From assembly GCA_021927905.1 (NCBI GenBank), contig BLLK01000016.1, forward strand, positions 1 to 64,000: 64,000 nucleotides of DNA. The letters run 5' to 3'. The notes beneath the pieces were generated by a model, which saw only the letters and a program-made list of their open reading frames with translations, had not been told where the DNA came from and ran no database searches. This stretch comes from Chaetoceros tenuissimus (taxonomy: Eukaryota; Bacillariophyta; Thalassiosirophyceae; Chaetocerotales; Chaetocerotaceae). Of this stretch, positions 33,414 to 46,700 are shown in pieces (within the stretch, counting starts at the first letter, position 1; each line of letters starts with the position of its first letter). The position numbers and the translations under genes were made by a program.

Positions 33414-36400
33414 TTAAAAGTAATCATTGGTATCGACTTTTCTTGCGATAGTGAGCTTTCTCTGCACATCACATTTTCCTGCCATGATCTTGGTTACCTT
33501 TGTGGCACTCAAGCGTGTAGTATCTATGTCGTCTATTGCTATGATACGATCGCCCTTGATTATCATACCTTGTAAGGGACTTTCCGACTTGACCTCATGA
33601 ACAATAGGTCCATACTTGGAAGTATCAATTACAATGCCGAGTTTTCCGGCCGGTGCTTGGACTGTTGTAACAACCTCATCGTCTGCAGGTTTCGCATCTA
33701 GAGTTAGTCCAGAAACCACGGTTGAATTGTCTCCTACGGTAACCTCTACTGTTTCGTCATCATCGCTGTCATATCTTGATAAATTGTAAAGATTCATCTT
33801 CATTGGACCAGAGACAACAGATAAAGTTGCGTCGTCAGCATCATTTGATGCCCTTGTCGCTATTCCATCATCCAAACTGTAATTATCATAAGTATGGTAG
33901 CTCTCGTTATCACCTTCTCCTGAGTAGATTTTATCTAAAGTGTAGAAAGTATCTTGTGACTTCTCATCATCATCTCGTTTCTCATTTTCTGTTGATGCAA
34001 GATTATTTGTCTTTTGGGTTGTCTGCTTCTGCATTTCAAAAGATGGTGCCCATTCTCTTTTCTCTTCTTGCTTTCTATTACTGAACTCGTATCTACTTTC
34101 AGGTTCATTCTTTTCAGAAAATACATTACTTGGGATAACACTTTGCACTTCATTCTTGTTACTTTCAGCTTGATCATTTTTCTGTGTTTCTGTTTCATTG
34201 GTAGAATTAAGTGCAACATCGGGGAATAATGAAGGCTCTGTTGTCTCCTCTTTTTTCTCCTCTTTATTGTCATTCTTGTATGTTTTCTTGAACATATCAT
34301 ACACATCCATGGATTCATCATCTTGAACTTCATGGAATTGATTTGGCTGTGGAATGCTAATATTGCTACGTCTGAAGGATACGCAAGTGAGAAATTTGTT
34401 AACAAATGAAATTTTTTCAATGAATTTTGAAACATACCTTCTTCTTCTAAAAAACATGAGCACAGCTAGTAACAATACCGCTGCCCCAGCTGATGCCGCA
34501 GATGCAATGATTATTAGATTTTGCCTACTAAGCCCTTGATTTGGATCACTTGTTGCTCCAGTGAACACAGTAGTATCAGATTGAACCTCAATTTGTCCAA
34601 TGTCTGAAAATGAATCTGCACTAGATTCTGATCCTTGTTTTATATCATTTACCAAAACACTTCTTGACGAGTCCTCAGTAAAGTACCCCTTCACAATCTG
34701 ATCATATGGTACATCTGTTGCTTCTGAGTAGTTTTCATCTGGAACAAATTCACCTTCTACTTCCACCTCAACAATCAGGATACTAGCATTTTCCTGCAAC
34801 TTACGTCTTCTGTCAGCTTCTTTTACTCTTGAACTAATCACATTGACACTCTTTAGCTCGATTGGAGGTGTTTCCGATGCGAGCATTGGAGTAATCCACT
34901 CAGTCACAACTTGATCGAAGTAATTTTTCTCACTGCTGTTCATTGATCTCGAAGGAAATGGTCCAATTTCCACATTCAACGAAGTTGATACAACAACACG
35001 AGGCATAACTGTAGGTGTAGATGAAGGTGCTGTTGAAGGTCTTAATGAGGTTGAAGTTGTTGGAGGAGACGATGGTGATGAAGATGATCGTTTTGTTGGA
35101 CGGGTAGAAGGTAAAGATGATGGTTTAGATGAAGGTGATAAGCTCGGAGATTGCGTAGGAAGAGAAGAAGGCAACATTGACGGTCTTGAAGTACTAGGGA
35201 GACTTGTTGGTGAATCTGATGGTAGGTCTGTCGGCGCAGTAGATGGTAAAATACTGGGGAAACTTGAAACACTTGGCTGCACCGAAGGCAAATGACTTGG
35301 TTGTCCTGAGGTTGTGGGATTCAAACTTGGTGCTGTAGAAATACTTGGCTTTGAGGAAGCAGTTGGATCAAAACTTGGCACACTCGATCTACTTGGTTGA
35401 CTTGATGGAACGGTAGATGGTATAGTACTTGGTGCAGTTGAACTAGTAGGTTTGAATGATTGACTAGGTGCTGATGATGGTGCTTTCGTAGGGAAAGTAG
35501 AAGGTGCTAATGTCGGTAGACTAGTAACACTAGGCTCTTCTGATGGTGTAGAAGACACTGCTTTGGAAGGTACTCCAGATGTGGTTGGAATGCTCGAAAG
35601 CGATGGGAGCTCTGACGGAAGCACAGAAGGACTTGTCGACGGCACAGTCGAAGGTAGTACAGAAGGAAATGCCGATGGCATCGAACTTGGACCAGAGCTT
35701 GGTAAATTGGATGGGGCGTCAGAGATTACATCTGAAGGACTCACAGATGGTTGTAAACTCGGTGAAGATGATGGCTCATTAGATGGAACCATTGAAGGTG
35801 CTGTAGAAGGTAGAGAGCTAGGCAAGTCGGATGGAACTACAGATGGCGCTGAGCTTAATGACGGAATCCCACTTGGTTCAACACTCGGCTGAGTTGAGTC
35901 TGACGGCTCCATTGACGGTACACCACTTGGTGAATTGCTTGGTAAAAAAGATGGTGCATTGGATGGAACCAAAGAAGGAAAAACTGAAGGTTCCTCAGAA
36001 GGCATGCTGGAAGGACTGCGTGATGGCTCCTTCGATGGTAGGCTAGAAGGCTGATCAGATGGTTGCATAGATGGAACCATAGATGGCTCATCAGATGGAG
36101 TTGTACTTGGACCAGAAGATGGCACGATACTTGGTTCTATGGATGGTTCTACACTCGGCGTCAAAGAAGGAAGATCTGAAGGCTTAGACGAAGGCAGAGT
36201 GCTTGGATTCGATGAAGGAAATACACTTGGCTCCATTGACGGTGAACTTGATGGGGTTAGAGATGGAATCATCGAAGGCTCTGATGAAGGAAGTAGACTT
36301 GGAGTTGATGACGGAATGCCACTTGGTTCAAGAGATGGCGAGCTTGATGGAGTTAATGATGGTGTATCCGATGGGCTCAAAGAAGGAACCTGACTTGGCT

Positions 36401-39400
36401 GATCCGATGGAATAGAACTTGGTTCAGAAGAAGGTGGGGTGGATGGAGTCAATGATGGTGCATTCGATGGTATAGACGACGGAAGAGAACTTGGCTGATC
36501 AGATGGTACGTCTGACGGAATATCTGATGGCATCGATGACGGAAGCAAACTTGGTTGATCAGATGGTACGTCTGACGGAATATCTGATGGCATCGATGAC
36601 GGAAGCAAACTTGGTTGATCAGATGGAATGTCGCTCGGAATATCTGATGGCATCGATGACGGAAGCAAACTTGGTTGATCAGATGGAATGTCGCCCGGAA
36701 TATCTGATGGCATCGATGACGGAAGCAAACTTGGTTGATCAGATGGAATGTCGCTCGGAATATCTGATGGCATCGATGACGGAAGCAAACTTGGTTGATC
36801 AGATGGAATGTCGCTCGGAATATCTGATGGCATCGATGACGGAAGCAAACTTGGTTGATCAGATGGAATGTCGCTCGGAATATCTGATGGCATCGATGAC
36901 GGAAGCAAACTTGGTTGATCAGATGGTACGTCTGACGGAATATCTGATGGCATCGATGACGGAAGCAAACTTGGTTGATCAGATGGTACGTCTGACGGAA
37001 TATCTGATGGCATCGATGACGGAAGCAAACTTGGTTGATCAGATGGTACGTCTGACGGAATATCTGATGGCATCGATGACGGAAGCAAACTTGGTTGATC
37101 AGATGGAATGTCGCTCGGAATATCTGATGGCATCGATGACGGAAGCAAACTTGGTTGATCAGATGGTACGTCTGACGGAATATCTGATGGCATCGTTGAC
37201 GGAAGTGTAGATGGTTGATCAGATGGTACGTCTGACGGAATATCTGATGGCATCGATGACGGAAGCAAACTTGGTTGATCAGATGGTACGTCTGACGGAA
37301 TATCTGATGGCATCGATGACGGAAGTGTAGATGGTTGATCAGATGGTACGTCTGACGGAATATCTGATGGCATCGATGACGGAAGTGTAGATGGTTGATC
37401 AGATGGTACGTCTGACGGAATATTTGATGGCATCGATGACGGAAGCAAACTTGGTTGATCAGATGGTACGTCTGACGGAATATCTGATGGCATCGATGAC
37501 GGAAGCAAACTTGGTTGATCAGATGGTACGTCTGACGGAATATCTGATGGCATCGATGACGGAAGCAAACTTGGTTGATCAGATGGTACGTCTGATGGAA
37601 TATCTGATGGCATCGATGACGGAAGTGAAGATGGTTGATCAGATGGTACGTCTGACGGAATATCTGATGGCATCGATGACGGAAGCAAACTTGGTTGATC
37701 AGGTGGTACGTCTGACGGAATATCTGATGGCATCGATGACGGAAGTGAAGATGGTTGATCAGATGGTACGTCTGACGGAATATCTGATGGCATCGATGAC
37801 GGAAGCAAACTTGGTTGATCAGATGGTACGTCTGACGGAATATCTGATGGCATCGATGACGGAAGCAAACTTGGTTGATCAGATGGAATGTCTCACGGAA
37901 TATCTGATGGCATCGATGACGGAAGCAAACTTGGTTGATCAGATGGTACGTCTGACGGAATATCTGATGGCATCGATGACGGAAGCAAACTTGGTTGATC
38001 AGATGGAATGTCGCTCGGAATATCTGATGGCATCGATGACGGAAGCAAACTTGGTTGATCAGATGGTACGTCTGACGGAATATCTGATGGCATCGATGAC
38101 GGAAGTGATGAAGGTTGATCAGATGGTACGTCTGACGGAATATCTGATGGCATCGATGACGGAAGCAAACTTGGTTGATCAGATGGTACGTCTGACGGAG
38201 TATCTGATGGCATCGATGACGGAAGCAAACTTGGTTGATCAGATGGAATGTCGCTCGGAATATCTGATGGCATCGATGACGGAAGCAAACTTGGTTGATC
38301 AGATGGTACGTCTGACGGAATATCTGATGGCATCGATGACGGAAGTGAAGATGGTTGATCAGATGGTACGTCTGACGGAATATCTGATGGCATCGATGAC
38401 GGAAGTGAAGATGGTTGATCAGATGGTACGTCTGACGGAATATCTGATGGCATCGATGACGGAAGTGAAGATGGTTGATCAGATGGTACGTCTGACGGAA
38501 TATCTGATGGCATCGATGACGGAACAGAACTTGGTTGATCAGATGGTACGTCTGACGGAATATCTGATGGCATCGATGACGGAAGTGAAGATGGTTGATC
38601 AGATGGTACGTCTGACGGAATATCTGATGGCATCGATGACGGAAGTGAAGATGGTTGATCAGATGGTACGTCTGACGGAATATCTGATGGCATCGATGAC
38701 GGAAGTGAAGATGGTTGATCAGATGGTACGTCTGACGGAATATCTGATGGCATCGATGACGGAAGTGAAGATGGTTGATCAGATGGTACGTCTGACGGAA
38801 TATCTGATGGCATCGATGACGGAACAGAACTTGGTTGATCAGATGGTACGTCTGACGGAATATCTGATGGCATCGATGACGGAACAGAACTTGGTTGATC
38901 AGATGGTACGTCTGACGGAATATCTGATGGCATCGATGACGGAACAGAACTTGGTTGATCAGATGGTACGTCTGACGGAATATCTGATGGCATCGATGAC
39001 GGAGCAGAACTTGGTTGATCAGATGGTACGTCTGACGGAATATCTGATGGCATCGATGACGGAACAGAACTTGGTTGATCTGATGGTACGTCTGACGGAA
39101 TATCTGATGGCATCGATGACGGAACAGAACTTGGTTGATCTGATGGTACGTCTGACGGAATATCTGATGGCATCGATGACGGAAGTGAACTTGGTTGATC
39201 AGATGGTACGTCTGACGGAATATCTGATGGCATCGATGACGGAACAGAACTTGGTTGATCAGATGGTACGTCTGACGGAATATCTGATGGCATCGATGAC
39301 AGAACAGAAACAGTTGATCCAGATGGTACGTCTGACGGAATATCTAATTAACATCGATGACGGAAGTGAAGATGGTTGATCAGATAGTGCGTCTGACGGA

Positions 39401-42400
39401 ATATCTGATGGCATCGATGAGGCGGAAGTGAAGATGGTTGATCCGGAGGGTATCTGACATATCTGATGGCATCGATGACAGAACAGAACTTGGTTGATCA
39501 GATGTGCACGTCTGACGGAATATCTGATGGCATCGATGACGGAACAGAACTTGGTTGATCAGATGGTACGTCTGACGGAATATCTGATGGCATCGATGAC
39601 GGAACAGAACTTGGTTGATCAGATGGTACGTCTGACGGAATATCTGATGGCATCGATGACGGAACAGAACTTGGTTGATCAGATGGTACGTCTGACGGAA
39701 TATCTGATGGCATCGATGACGGAAGTGAAGATGGTTGATCAGATGGTACGTCTGACGGAATATCTGATGGCATCGATGACGGAAGTGAAGATGGTTGATC
39801 AGAAGGTACGTCTGACGGAAAATCTGATGGCATCGATGACGGAACAGAACTTGGTTGATCAGATGGTACGTCTGACGGAATATCTGATGGCATCGATGAC
39901 GGAAGCAAAGATGGTTGATCAGATGGTACGTCTGACGGAATATCTGATGGCATCGATGACGGAAGTGAAGATGGTTGATCAGATGGTACGTCTGACGGAA
40001 TATCTGATGGTATCGATGACGGAAGTGAAGATGGTTGATCAGATGGTACGTCTGACGGAATATCTGATGGCATCGATGACGGAAGTGAAGATGGTTGATC
40101 AGATGGTACGTCTGACGGAATATCTGATGGCATCGATGACGGAAGTGAAGATGGTTGATCAGATGGTAAGTCTGACGGAATATCTGATGGCATCGATGAC
40201 GGAACAGAACTTGGTTGATCAGATGGTACGTCTGACGGAATATCTGATGGCATCGATGACGGAGCAGAACTTGGTTGATCAGATGGTAAGTCTGACGGAA
40301 TATCTGATGGCATCGATGACGGAACAGAACTTGGTTGATCAGATGGTACGTCTGACGGAATATCTGATGGCATCGATGACGGAAGTGAAGATGGTTGATC
40401 AGATGGTAAGTCTGACGGAATATCTGATGGCATCGATGACGGAAGTGAAGATGGTTGATCAGATGGTACGTCTGACGGAATATCTGATGGCATCGATGAC
40501 GGAAGCAAACTTGGTTGATCAGGTGGTACGTCTGACGGAATATCTGATGGCATCGATGACGGAAGTGAAGATGGTTGATCAGATGGTACGTCTGACGGAA
40601 TATCTGATGGCATCGATGACGGAAGCAAACTTGGTTGATCAGATGGTACGTCTGACGGAATATCTGATGGCATCGATGACGGAAGTGAAGATGGTTGATC
40701 AGATGGTACGTCTGACGGAATATCTGATGGCATCGATGACGGAAGCAAACTTGGTTGATCAGATGGTACGTCTGACGGAATATCTGATGGCATCGATGAC
40801 GGAAGTGAAGATGGTTGATCAGATGGTACGTCTGACGGAATATCTGATGGCATCGATGACGGAAGTGAAGATGGTTGATCAGATGGTACGTCTGACGGAA
40901 TATCTGATGGCATCGATGACGGAAGTGAAGATGGTTGATCAGATGGTACGTCTGACGGAATATCTGATGGCATCGATGACGGAAGTGAAGATGGTTGATC
41001 AGATGGTACGTCTGACGGAATATCTGATGGCATCGATGACGGAAGCAAACTTGGTTGATCAGATGGTACGTCTGACGGAATATCTGATGGCATCGATGAC
41101 GGAAGCAAACTTGGTTGATCAGATGGAATTTCGCTCGGAATATCTGATGGCATCGATGACGGAAGCAAACTTGGTTGATCAGATGGTACGTCTGACGGAA
41201 TATCTGATGGCATCGATGACGGAAGCAAACTTGGTTGATCAGATGGTACGTCTGACGGAATATCGGATGGCATCGACGACGGAAGCACACTTGGTTGATC
41301 AGATGGAATATCTGAAGGAATATCGGATGGCATCGACGACGGTAATGAACTAGGCTGATCTGAAGGAATATCTGAAGGAATATCGGATGGCATCGACGAC
41401 GGAAGTGAAGATGGTTGATCAGATGGTACGTCGCTCGGAATATCTGATGGCATCGATGACGGAAGTAAAGATGGTTGATCAGATGGTGCGTCTGACGGAA
41501 TATCTGATGGCATCGATGATGGAAGCACACTTGGTTGATCAGATGGTACGTCGCTCGGAATATCTGATGGCATCGATGACGGTAGTGAACTTGGTTGATC
41601 AGATGGAATGTCGCTCGGAATATCTGATGGCATCGATGACGGAAGTGAAGATGGTTGATCAGATGGTACGTCTGACGGAATATCTGATGGCATCGATGAT
41701 GGAAGCAAACTTGGTTGATCAGATGGAATGTTGGACGGAATATCTGATGGCATCGATGACGGAAGCAAACTTGGTTGATCAGATGGTACGTCTGACGGGA
41801 ATATCTATGTTATCGATGAATGGAACAGAACTTGTTGATCAGATGGCACGTCTGACGGAATATCTGATGGCATCGATGACGGAAGTGAAGATGGTTGATC
41901 AGATGGTACGTCTGACGGAATATCTGATGGCATCGATGACGGAAGTGAAGATGGTTGATCAGATGGTACGTCTGACGGAATATCTGATGGCATCGATGAC
42001 GGAACAGAACTTGGTTGATCAGATGGTACGTCTGACGGAATATCTGATGGCATCGATGACGGAAGTGAAGATGGTTGATCAGATGGTACGTCTGACGGAA
42101 TATCTGATGGCATCGATGACGGAAGTGAAGATGGTTGATCAGATGGTACGTCTGACGGAATATCTGATGGCATCGATGACGGAAGCAAACTTGGTTGATC
42201 AGATGGTACGTCTGACGGAATATCTGATGGCATCGATGACGGAACAGAACTTGGTTGATCAGATGGTACGTCTGACGGAATATCTGATGGCATCGATGAC
42301 GGAACAGAACTTGGTTGATCAGATGGTACGTCTGACGGAATATCTGATGGCATCGATGACGGAACAGAACTTGGTTGATCAGATGGTACGTCTGACGGAA

Positions 42401-44144
42401 TATCTGATGGCATCGATGACGGAAGTGAAGATGGTTGATCAGATGGTACGTCTGACGGAATATCTGATGGCATCGATGACGGAAGTGAAGATGGTTGATC
42501 AGATGGTAAGTCTGACGGAATATCTGATGGCATCGATGACGGAACAGAACTTGGTTGATCAGATGGTACGTCTGACGGAATATCTGATGGCATCGATGAC
42601 GGAGCAGAACTTGGTTGATCAGATGGTAAGTCTGACGGAATATCTGATGGCATCGATGACGGAACAGAACTTGGTTGATCAGATGGTACGTCTGACGGAA
42701 TATCTGATGGCATCGATGACGGAAGTGAAGATGGTTGATCAGATGGTAAGTCTGACGGAATATCTGATGGCATCGATGACGGAACAGAACTTGGTTGATC
42801 AGATGGTACGTCTGACGGAATATCTGATGGCATCGATGACGGAACAGAACTTGGTTGATCAGATGGTACGTCTGACGGAATATCTGATGGCATCGATGAC
42901 GGAGCAGAACTTGGTTGATCAGATGGTACGTCTGACGGAATATCTGATGGCATCGATGACGGAACAGAACTTGGTTGATCTGATGGTACGTCTGACGGAA
43001 TATCTGATGGCATCGATGACGGAACAGAACTTGGTTGATCTGATGGTACGTCTGACGGAATATCTGATGGCATCGATGACGGAAGTGAACTTGGTTGATC
43101 AGATGGTACGTCTGACGGAATATCTGATGGCATCGATGACGGAAGTGAACTTGGTTGATCAGATGGTACGTCTGACGGAATATCTGATGGCATCGATGAC
43201 GGAAGTAAGCTTTGCTGATCAGATGGTACGTCTGACGGAATATCTGATGGCATCGATGACGGAACAGAACTTGGCTGATCAGATGGTACGTCTGAAGGAA
43301 TATCTGATGGCATCGATGACGGAACAGAACTTAATTGATCAGATGGTACGTCTGACGGAATATCTGATGGCATCGATGACGGAACAGAACTTGGTTGATC
43401 AGATGGTACGTCTGACGGAATATCTGATGGCATCGATGACGGAACAGAACTTAATTGATCAGATGGTACGTCTGACGGAATATCTGATGGCATCGATGAC
43501 GGAACAGAACTTGGTTGATCAGATGGTACGTCTGACGGAATATCTGATGGCATCGATGACGGAACAGAACTTGGTTGATCAGATGGTACGTCTGACGGAA
43601 TATCTGATGGCATCGATGACGGTACAGAACTTGGTTGATCAGATGGTACGTCTGACGGAATATCTGATGGCATCGATGACGGAACAGAACTTGGTTGATC
43701 AGATGGTACGTCTGACGGAATATCTGATGGCATCGATGACGGTACAGAACTTGGTTGATCAGATGGTACGTCTGAAGGTGTGTCTGTTGATCATTGTATT
43801 GAAAGAAAAGGAAATATTGTAGTTAGTAAAGAATACAATTTAACAACCTAAAATGCACTATGCATACAATGTTTCTTGTGATGCTCATAACCAATCATAT
43901 CTCATCATAGACCTGCAAAACAACTAGCTATAGTCTTCATTTACTCACCACTCGGAATATCTGATGGCATCAAAGACGGAAGTAGACTTGGTTGATTCGA
44001 TGGAACCGAACTTGGAATGTCACTTGGCATCGATGACGGAACAGAACTTGGACTTGCACTGGTGGTTGGAGTTGCAGTTTCTCCTTTCACCTGTTGTACA
44101 ATCAGCATCAGTTTCAACGTTTGTAGAGCTAAAGCAAACTTCAT
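33414..44144 (-). CDS. giant single-pass membrane protein: ~121 PSD repeats outside, PDZ domain inside (three exons, ~3499 aa)
   Basis: Exons 44144-43949, 43783-34438 and 34371-33414 total 10500 nt, divisible by three. The signal peptide is MKFALALQTLKLMLIVQQVKG. Exon 2 carries about 121 copies of a 20-residue unit (PSDIPSDVPSDQPSSLPSSM type), then about 450 residues of diverged P-S repeats. A folded domain with RRRKLQENASILIVEVEVEG follows, then a transmembrane helix (LIIIASAASAGAAVLLLAVL) with a basic stop-transfer RRRR. The 66-nt intron is in-frame and stop-free, so its retention would add 22 residues. The cytoplasmic tail is acidic and ends in a PDZ domain (KLGIVIDTSKYGPIVHEV, ...GDRIIAIDD). 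The repeat rod probably extends from the cell surface, and the PDZ would bind cytoplasmic C-terminal peptides. The frame is broken locally at 37893-37895 (TGA), 39301-39500 and 41800-41830, with net zero shift, so sequence error is suspected. Confidence 0.75.
36481..43782. repeat. 60-bp tandem array, about 121 copies
   Basis: The period is exactly 60 bp over more than 7 kb. Units differ mainly at two variable spots: AGCAAACTTGG, AGTGAAGATGG or ACAGAACTTGG; and GGTACGTCTGAC or GGAATGTCGCTC. On the minus strand each unit encodes 20 residues of the PSD type. Blocks of units recur in the same order. For example 40141-40440 matches 42481-42780, and 38941-39240 matches 42841-43140, which shows segmental duplication inside the array. 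Confidence 0.97.
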
Positions 44145-45206
44145 TTTGTCTGTTTAAACCCAAATAAAGAGACGAAATCAAATTAACTATTTTAGAGGTG
44201 AAATAAATATAAAAAGTTAGTAGTATTCTCGATAGAAAAAAGCAAGTACTTGGACTCTTTTCAAAATAGACTTGACGTTGAAGGATATGAAGGTTGTAGG
44301 ATGGGCAGTGGATATGTTTTAGCAACAGTAACTTCGTTTCCATTCTTCTCATGCTAACGACAGTTTGCTTCTGTGCAGTTCATATGAAAGTATTTCTGCT
44401 TGGAATGAATTTCAACAATTCCTTCAGATAGCAGGCTGAGACTTACCCTTTTCGTTATCTGTTGAGCGTTTTTTGTTTTATGAGTTTGTGCAGTTGGTAA
44501 AGTGTTCTTTTACCGTTTGTACTGCAACCATAAGCCATAAGTAATTTAGCGATATCGTTTTTCTTGTACCCAAGTGTGAAATTGGAGTTGAACCCAAATA
44601 ATGAGCTTCGTGGAGTTGAACCCAAATAATGAAATTAGTTTCAACGGATCTTTTTTGGAAACATTTAACGGTACACATTGACATGTCTCTTGGCTAAATT
44701 ATTAGCACACGATGAATTGGATTTTTTCTTTTTTTCCATCATCAATCTACAAACATTCATCCATGGATATTGGTAATCTCTCGAAATAAAATGCATCAAT
44801 GTTATAGAAAGCAAATAAATCTTTTCTATATGCACCCATTCTTGCGCGAGTATTTATTGTCGTCCATCGGGATATGGAATAGGTGGACTAAGCTGTATCT
44901 TCAGGTAACATTCTTTTCCAAATTTTGTTTACATGAATTTGATTTGATACTTGCATCCATTTACTTCATAAAAAAATTTATTGGGTACCAAACTGATTCC
45001 ATTTTACTTTCCGTCTCTTCTCATTTTCCATATTTCAAAAAGGCAGTCAGTGTTGGGTAGCACGTACAATGTTCTTCCTCATTTTTTATCTTCATTCAGT
45101 AGAATACAAAACTATATTTCTGATTGCATGAATAAAGCATCAATTTGTGTATAAGGATACCTAGTGTCATGATTTATCTCGCCATTGTACTCAGTTCATT
45201 AGCATT
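44145..45206. other. intergenic stretch with a 22-bp direct repeat
   Basis: AT-rich; short open frames only. A perfect 22-bp repeat TGGAGTTGAACCCAAATAAT(GA) occurs at 44583-44604 and 44611-44632. It includes the promoter of the giant PDZ gene. No other feature was seen. Confidence 0.5.
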
Positions 45207-46069
45207 TCATTTGTATGTCACTGGGATTTCTGAACATTTCCCATATCTTCTATATTCGATATTTTCGTTGCAAGGAATATCTGTACCACGCAAAGTACAT
45301 TCAGTATTTGCCTTTATATTGCACAAGGTCAGCATGTGGAATCTTTAACATTTTCAGCGATCTGACAAAGAAAGACATGCATTCTACTCACCTCAACTTT
45401 ACAGTCATCTGAATAACGAAATCTAATCTTTTTTGAGGCTCTAGCATCACATTTGAGTTGCCTATTTCTATTCAATCTTGCTTTTAGAATAACATCTGTT
45501 CGATGTTTACGTTTAAATGAATTCAAATCTGAGTCATAAGTTGCAGATTGACAATATCCAGCTTTCAAAACACCTTTGCCAAACTCATTGCTGTTCTCAT
45601 CGTAGACTAGTGTCTTTTTATTTGCAAAGAAGACACCATGTGTATCAAGCCAATCTTGAAATTGTACATCCTCATCTCCTCCATTACACAAATTATAGAT
45701 CCATGAAGTCTTTACAAAAGGCAGACCTTGTGGATTGTGGATTGACTTTGCCATTTTTGTAAAGATCGTCATCTCCTTTAATTATTCTGTACTCGTTTGA
45801 AAACACATCACAATCCATTCCTTTGAAAGATGCTAATTCAGCTCTATCATCAATAATGATACATTTGACACTCGCCTATGAAACGTAGATTTCACAATTA
45901 GATGAAACTGCGATGGAAGAAGAGACAAAAACACTTGATGTACTTGACTAACCTTTAATTCACAATCATAAGCTGCCCGGGATTCATCAGTAGTTGTGAT
46001 TGACTCTGCTTGAATGCCTTTTGCCGTAAGAAGCAGAGCGATGCTGCATATAGATGAATTGAGTCTCAT
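45207..46069 (-). CDS. small secreted Cys-rich protein, broken by a 7-bp duplication
   Basis: Exons 46069-45953, 45875-45392 and 45311-45207. Exon 1 encodes a signal peptide (SSICSIALLLTAKGIQA) and AAYDCELK. Exon 2 continues with SVKCIIIDDRAELASFKGMD and a Trp-containing segment (TSWIYNLCNGGDEDVQFQDW), then a basic stretch. Exon 3 adds CTLRGTDIPCNENIEYRRYG and ends PVTYK-stop. All three splice junctions are phase 0. Within exon 2 the upstream and downstream halves are in different frames. At about 45724-45742 the sequence CAATCCA is tandemly duplicated; one copy would restore the frame as NPQ-GLPFVKTSW. The gene is therefore either freshly inactivated or carries a sequence error. About nine Cys residues suggest disulfides. 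The family is not recognised. It sits between two PSD-repeat genes on the same strand. Confidence 0.6.
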
Positions 46070-46700
46070 CCTATTCTAGACTTTTATTGAAAGCGATGAA
46101 TACTTGATTATGTCTCCTCCAAATTGGAAACACACAAAACATCGCATGAAACCGAGAAAAGGTTGTTGGTGGATCAATCGCCAAAAAATCCCGAAAGCAC
46201 GACTTGAGAAATAAAAACTAAATTAGTTTTACATGAGTTGTTCGTGACGAGACAATTTTTTTTAAATCATAGTGTATTCTTCTTGATTGTTGTGTTATTT
46301 CTGGTCATGAATGAGGTAGATAAAGATATTGAAAAGAAGCACAAGTTTCAAATATGTTGATCTGTCATGCATGAGATGAGTAGCTTTGAATTTATTTCTA
46401 CAAAAACAGACACAAGAGAATCCGAATGACGTATTAACGGTATACTGGTTGAATAACCGCCCCTTTCCATTCCTCTTTTTTTTGGAATGAACATAATGAT
46501 TCTTCCAAACTCTCCGAATAGTTTCTATGCAAATAGGACTGATAACGACAATAATTGATGGACTGGCTAAATAACCGTCAAAACATTAAACATGAGAAGG
46601 AGAAGAAAAACAAGAAACATTTTAAAAAAACAACACTTTTTCTTTATTTTATTTCTTTTCACATATAATTTTTTCTAAACTCACAGTCAAAGATTTTTAT
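46070..46700. other. intergenic stretch, nothing recognised
   Basis: AT-rich sequence between two minus-strand genes. It includes poly-T and poly-A tracts near 46620-46680 and no supportable ORF. Confidence 0.5.

Noticed and set aside
39380-41530. 716-codon minus-strand ORF of HLINHLHFRHRCHQIF repeats
   Set aside because: It is the alternate frame of the same array; the PSD frame is the one continuous with the flanking exons.
36481-43782. CRISPR-like array
   Set aside because: Units are contiguous, coding and without unique spacers, in a eukaryotic context.
37391-43822. Long plus-strand ORFs (MASMTE.../LVDQMVRLTEYL repeats) through the array
   Set aside because: They are shadows of a 60-bp repeat without stops. 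They lack signal peptides, splice structure or unique domains, while the minus PSD frame connects in phase to a signal-peptide exon and a transmembrane/PDZ end.
33414-44144. Relationship to apicomplexan circumsporozoite-type proteins suggested by Pro/Asp/Ser repeats
   Set aside because: Only low-complexity composition is shared; domain content (PDZ, diatom-type exons) differs.
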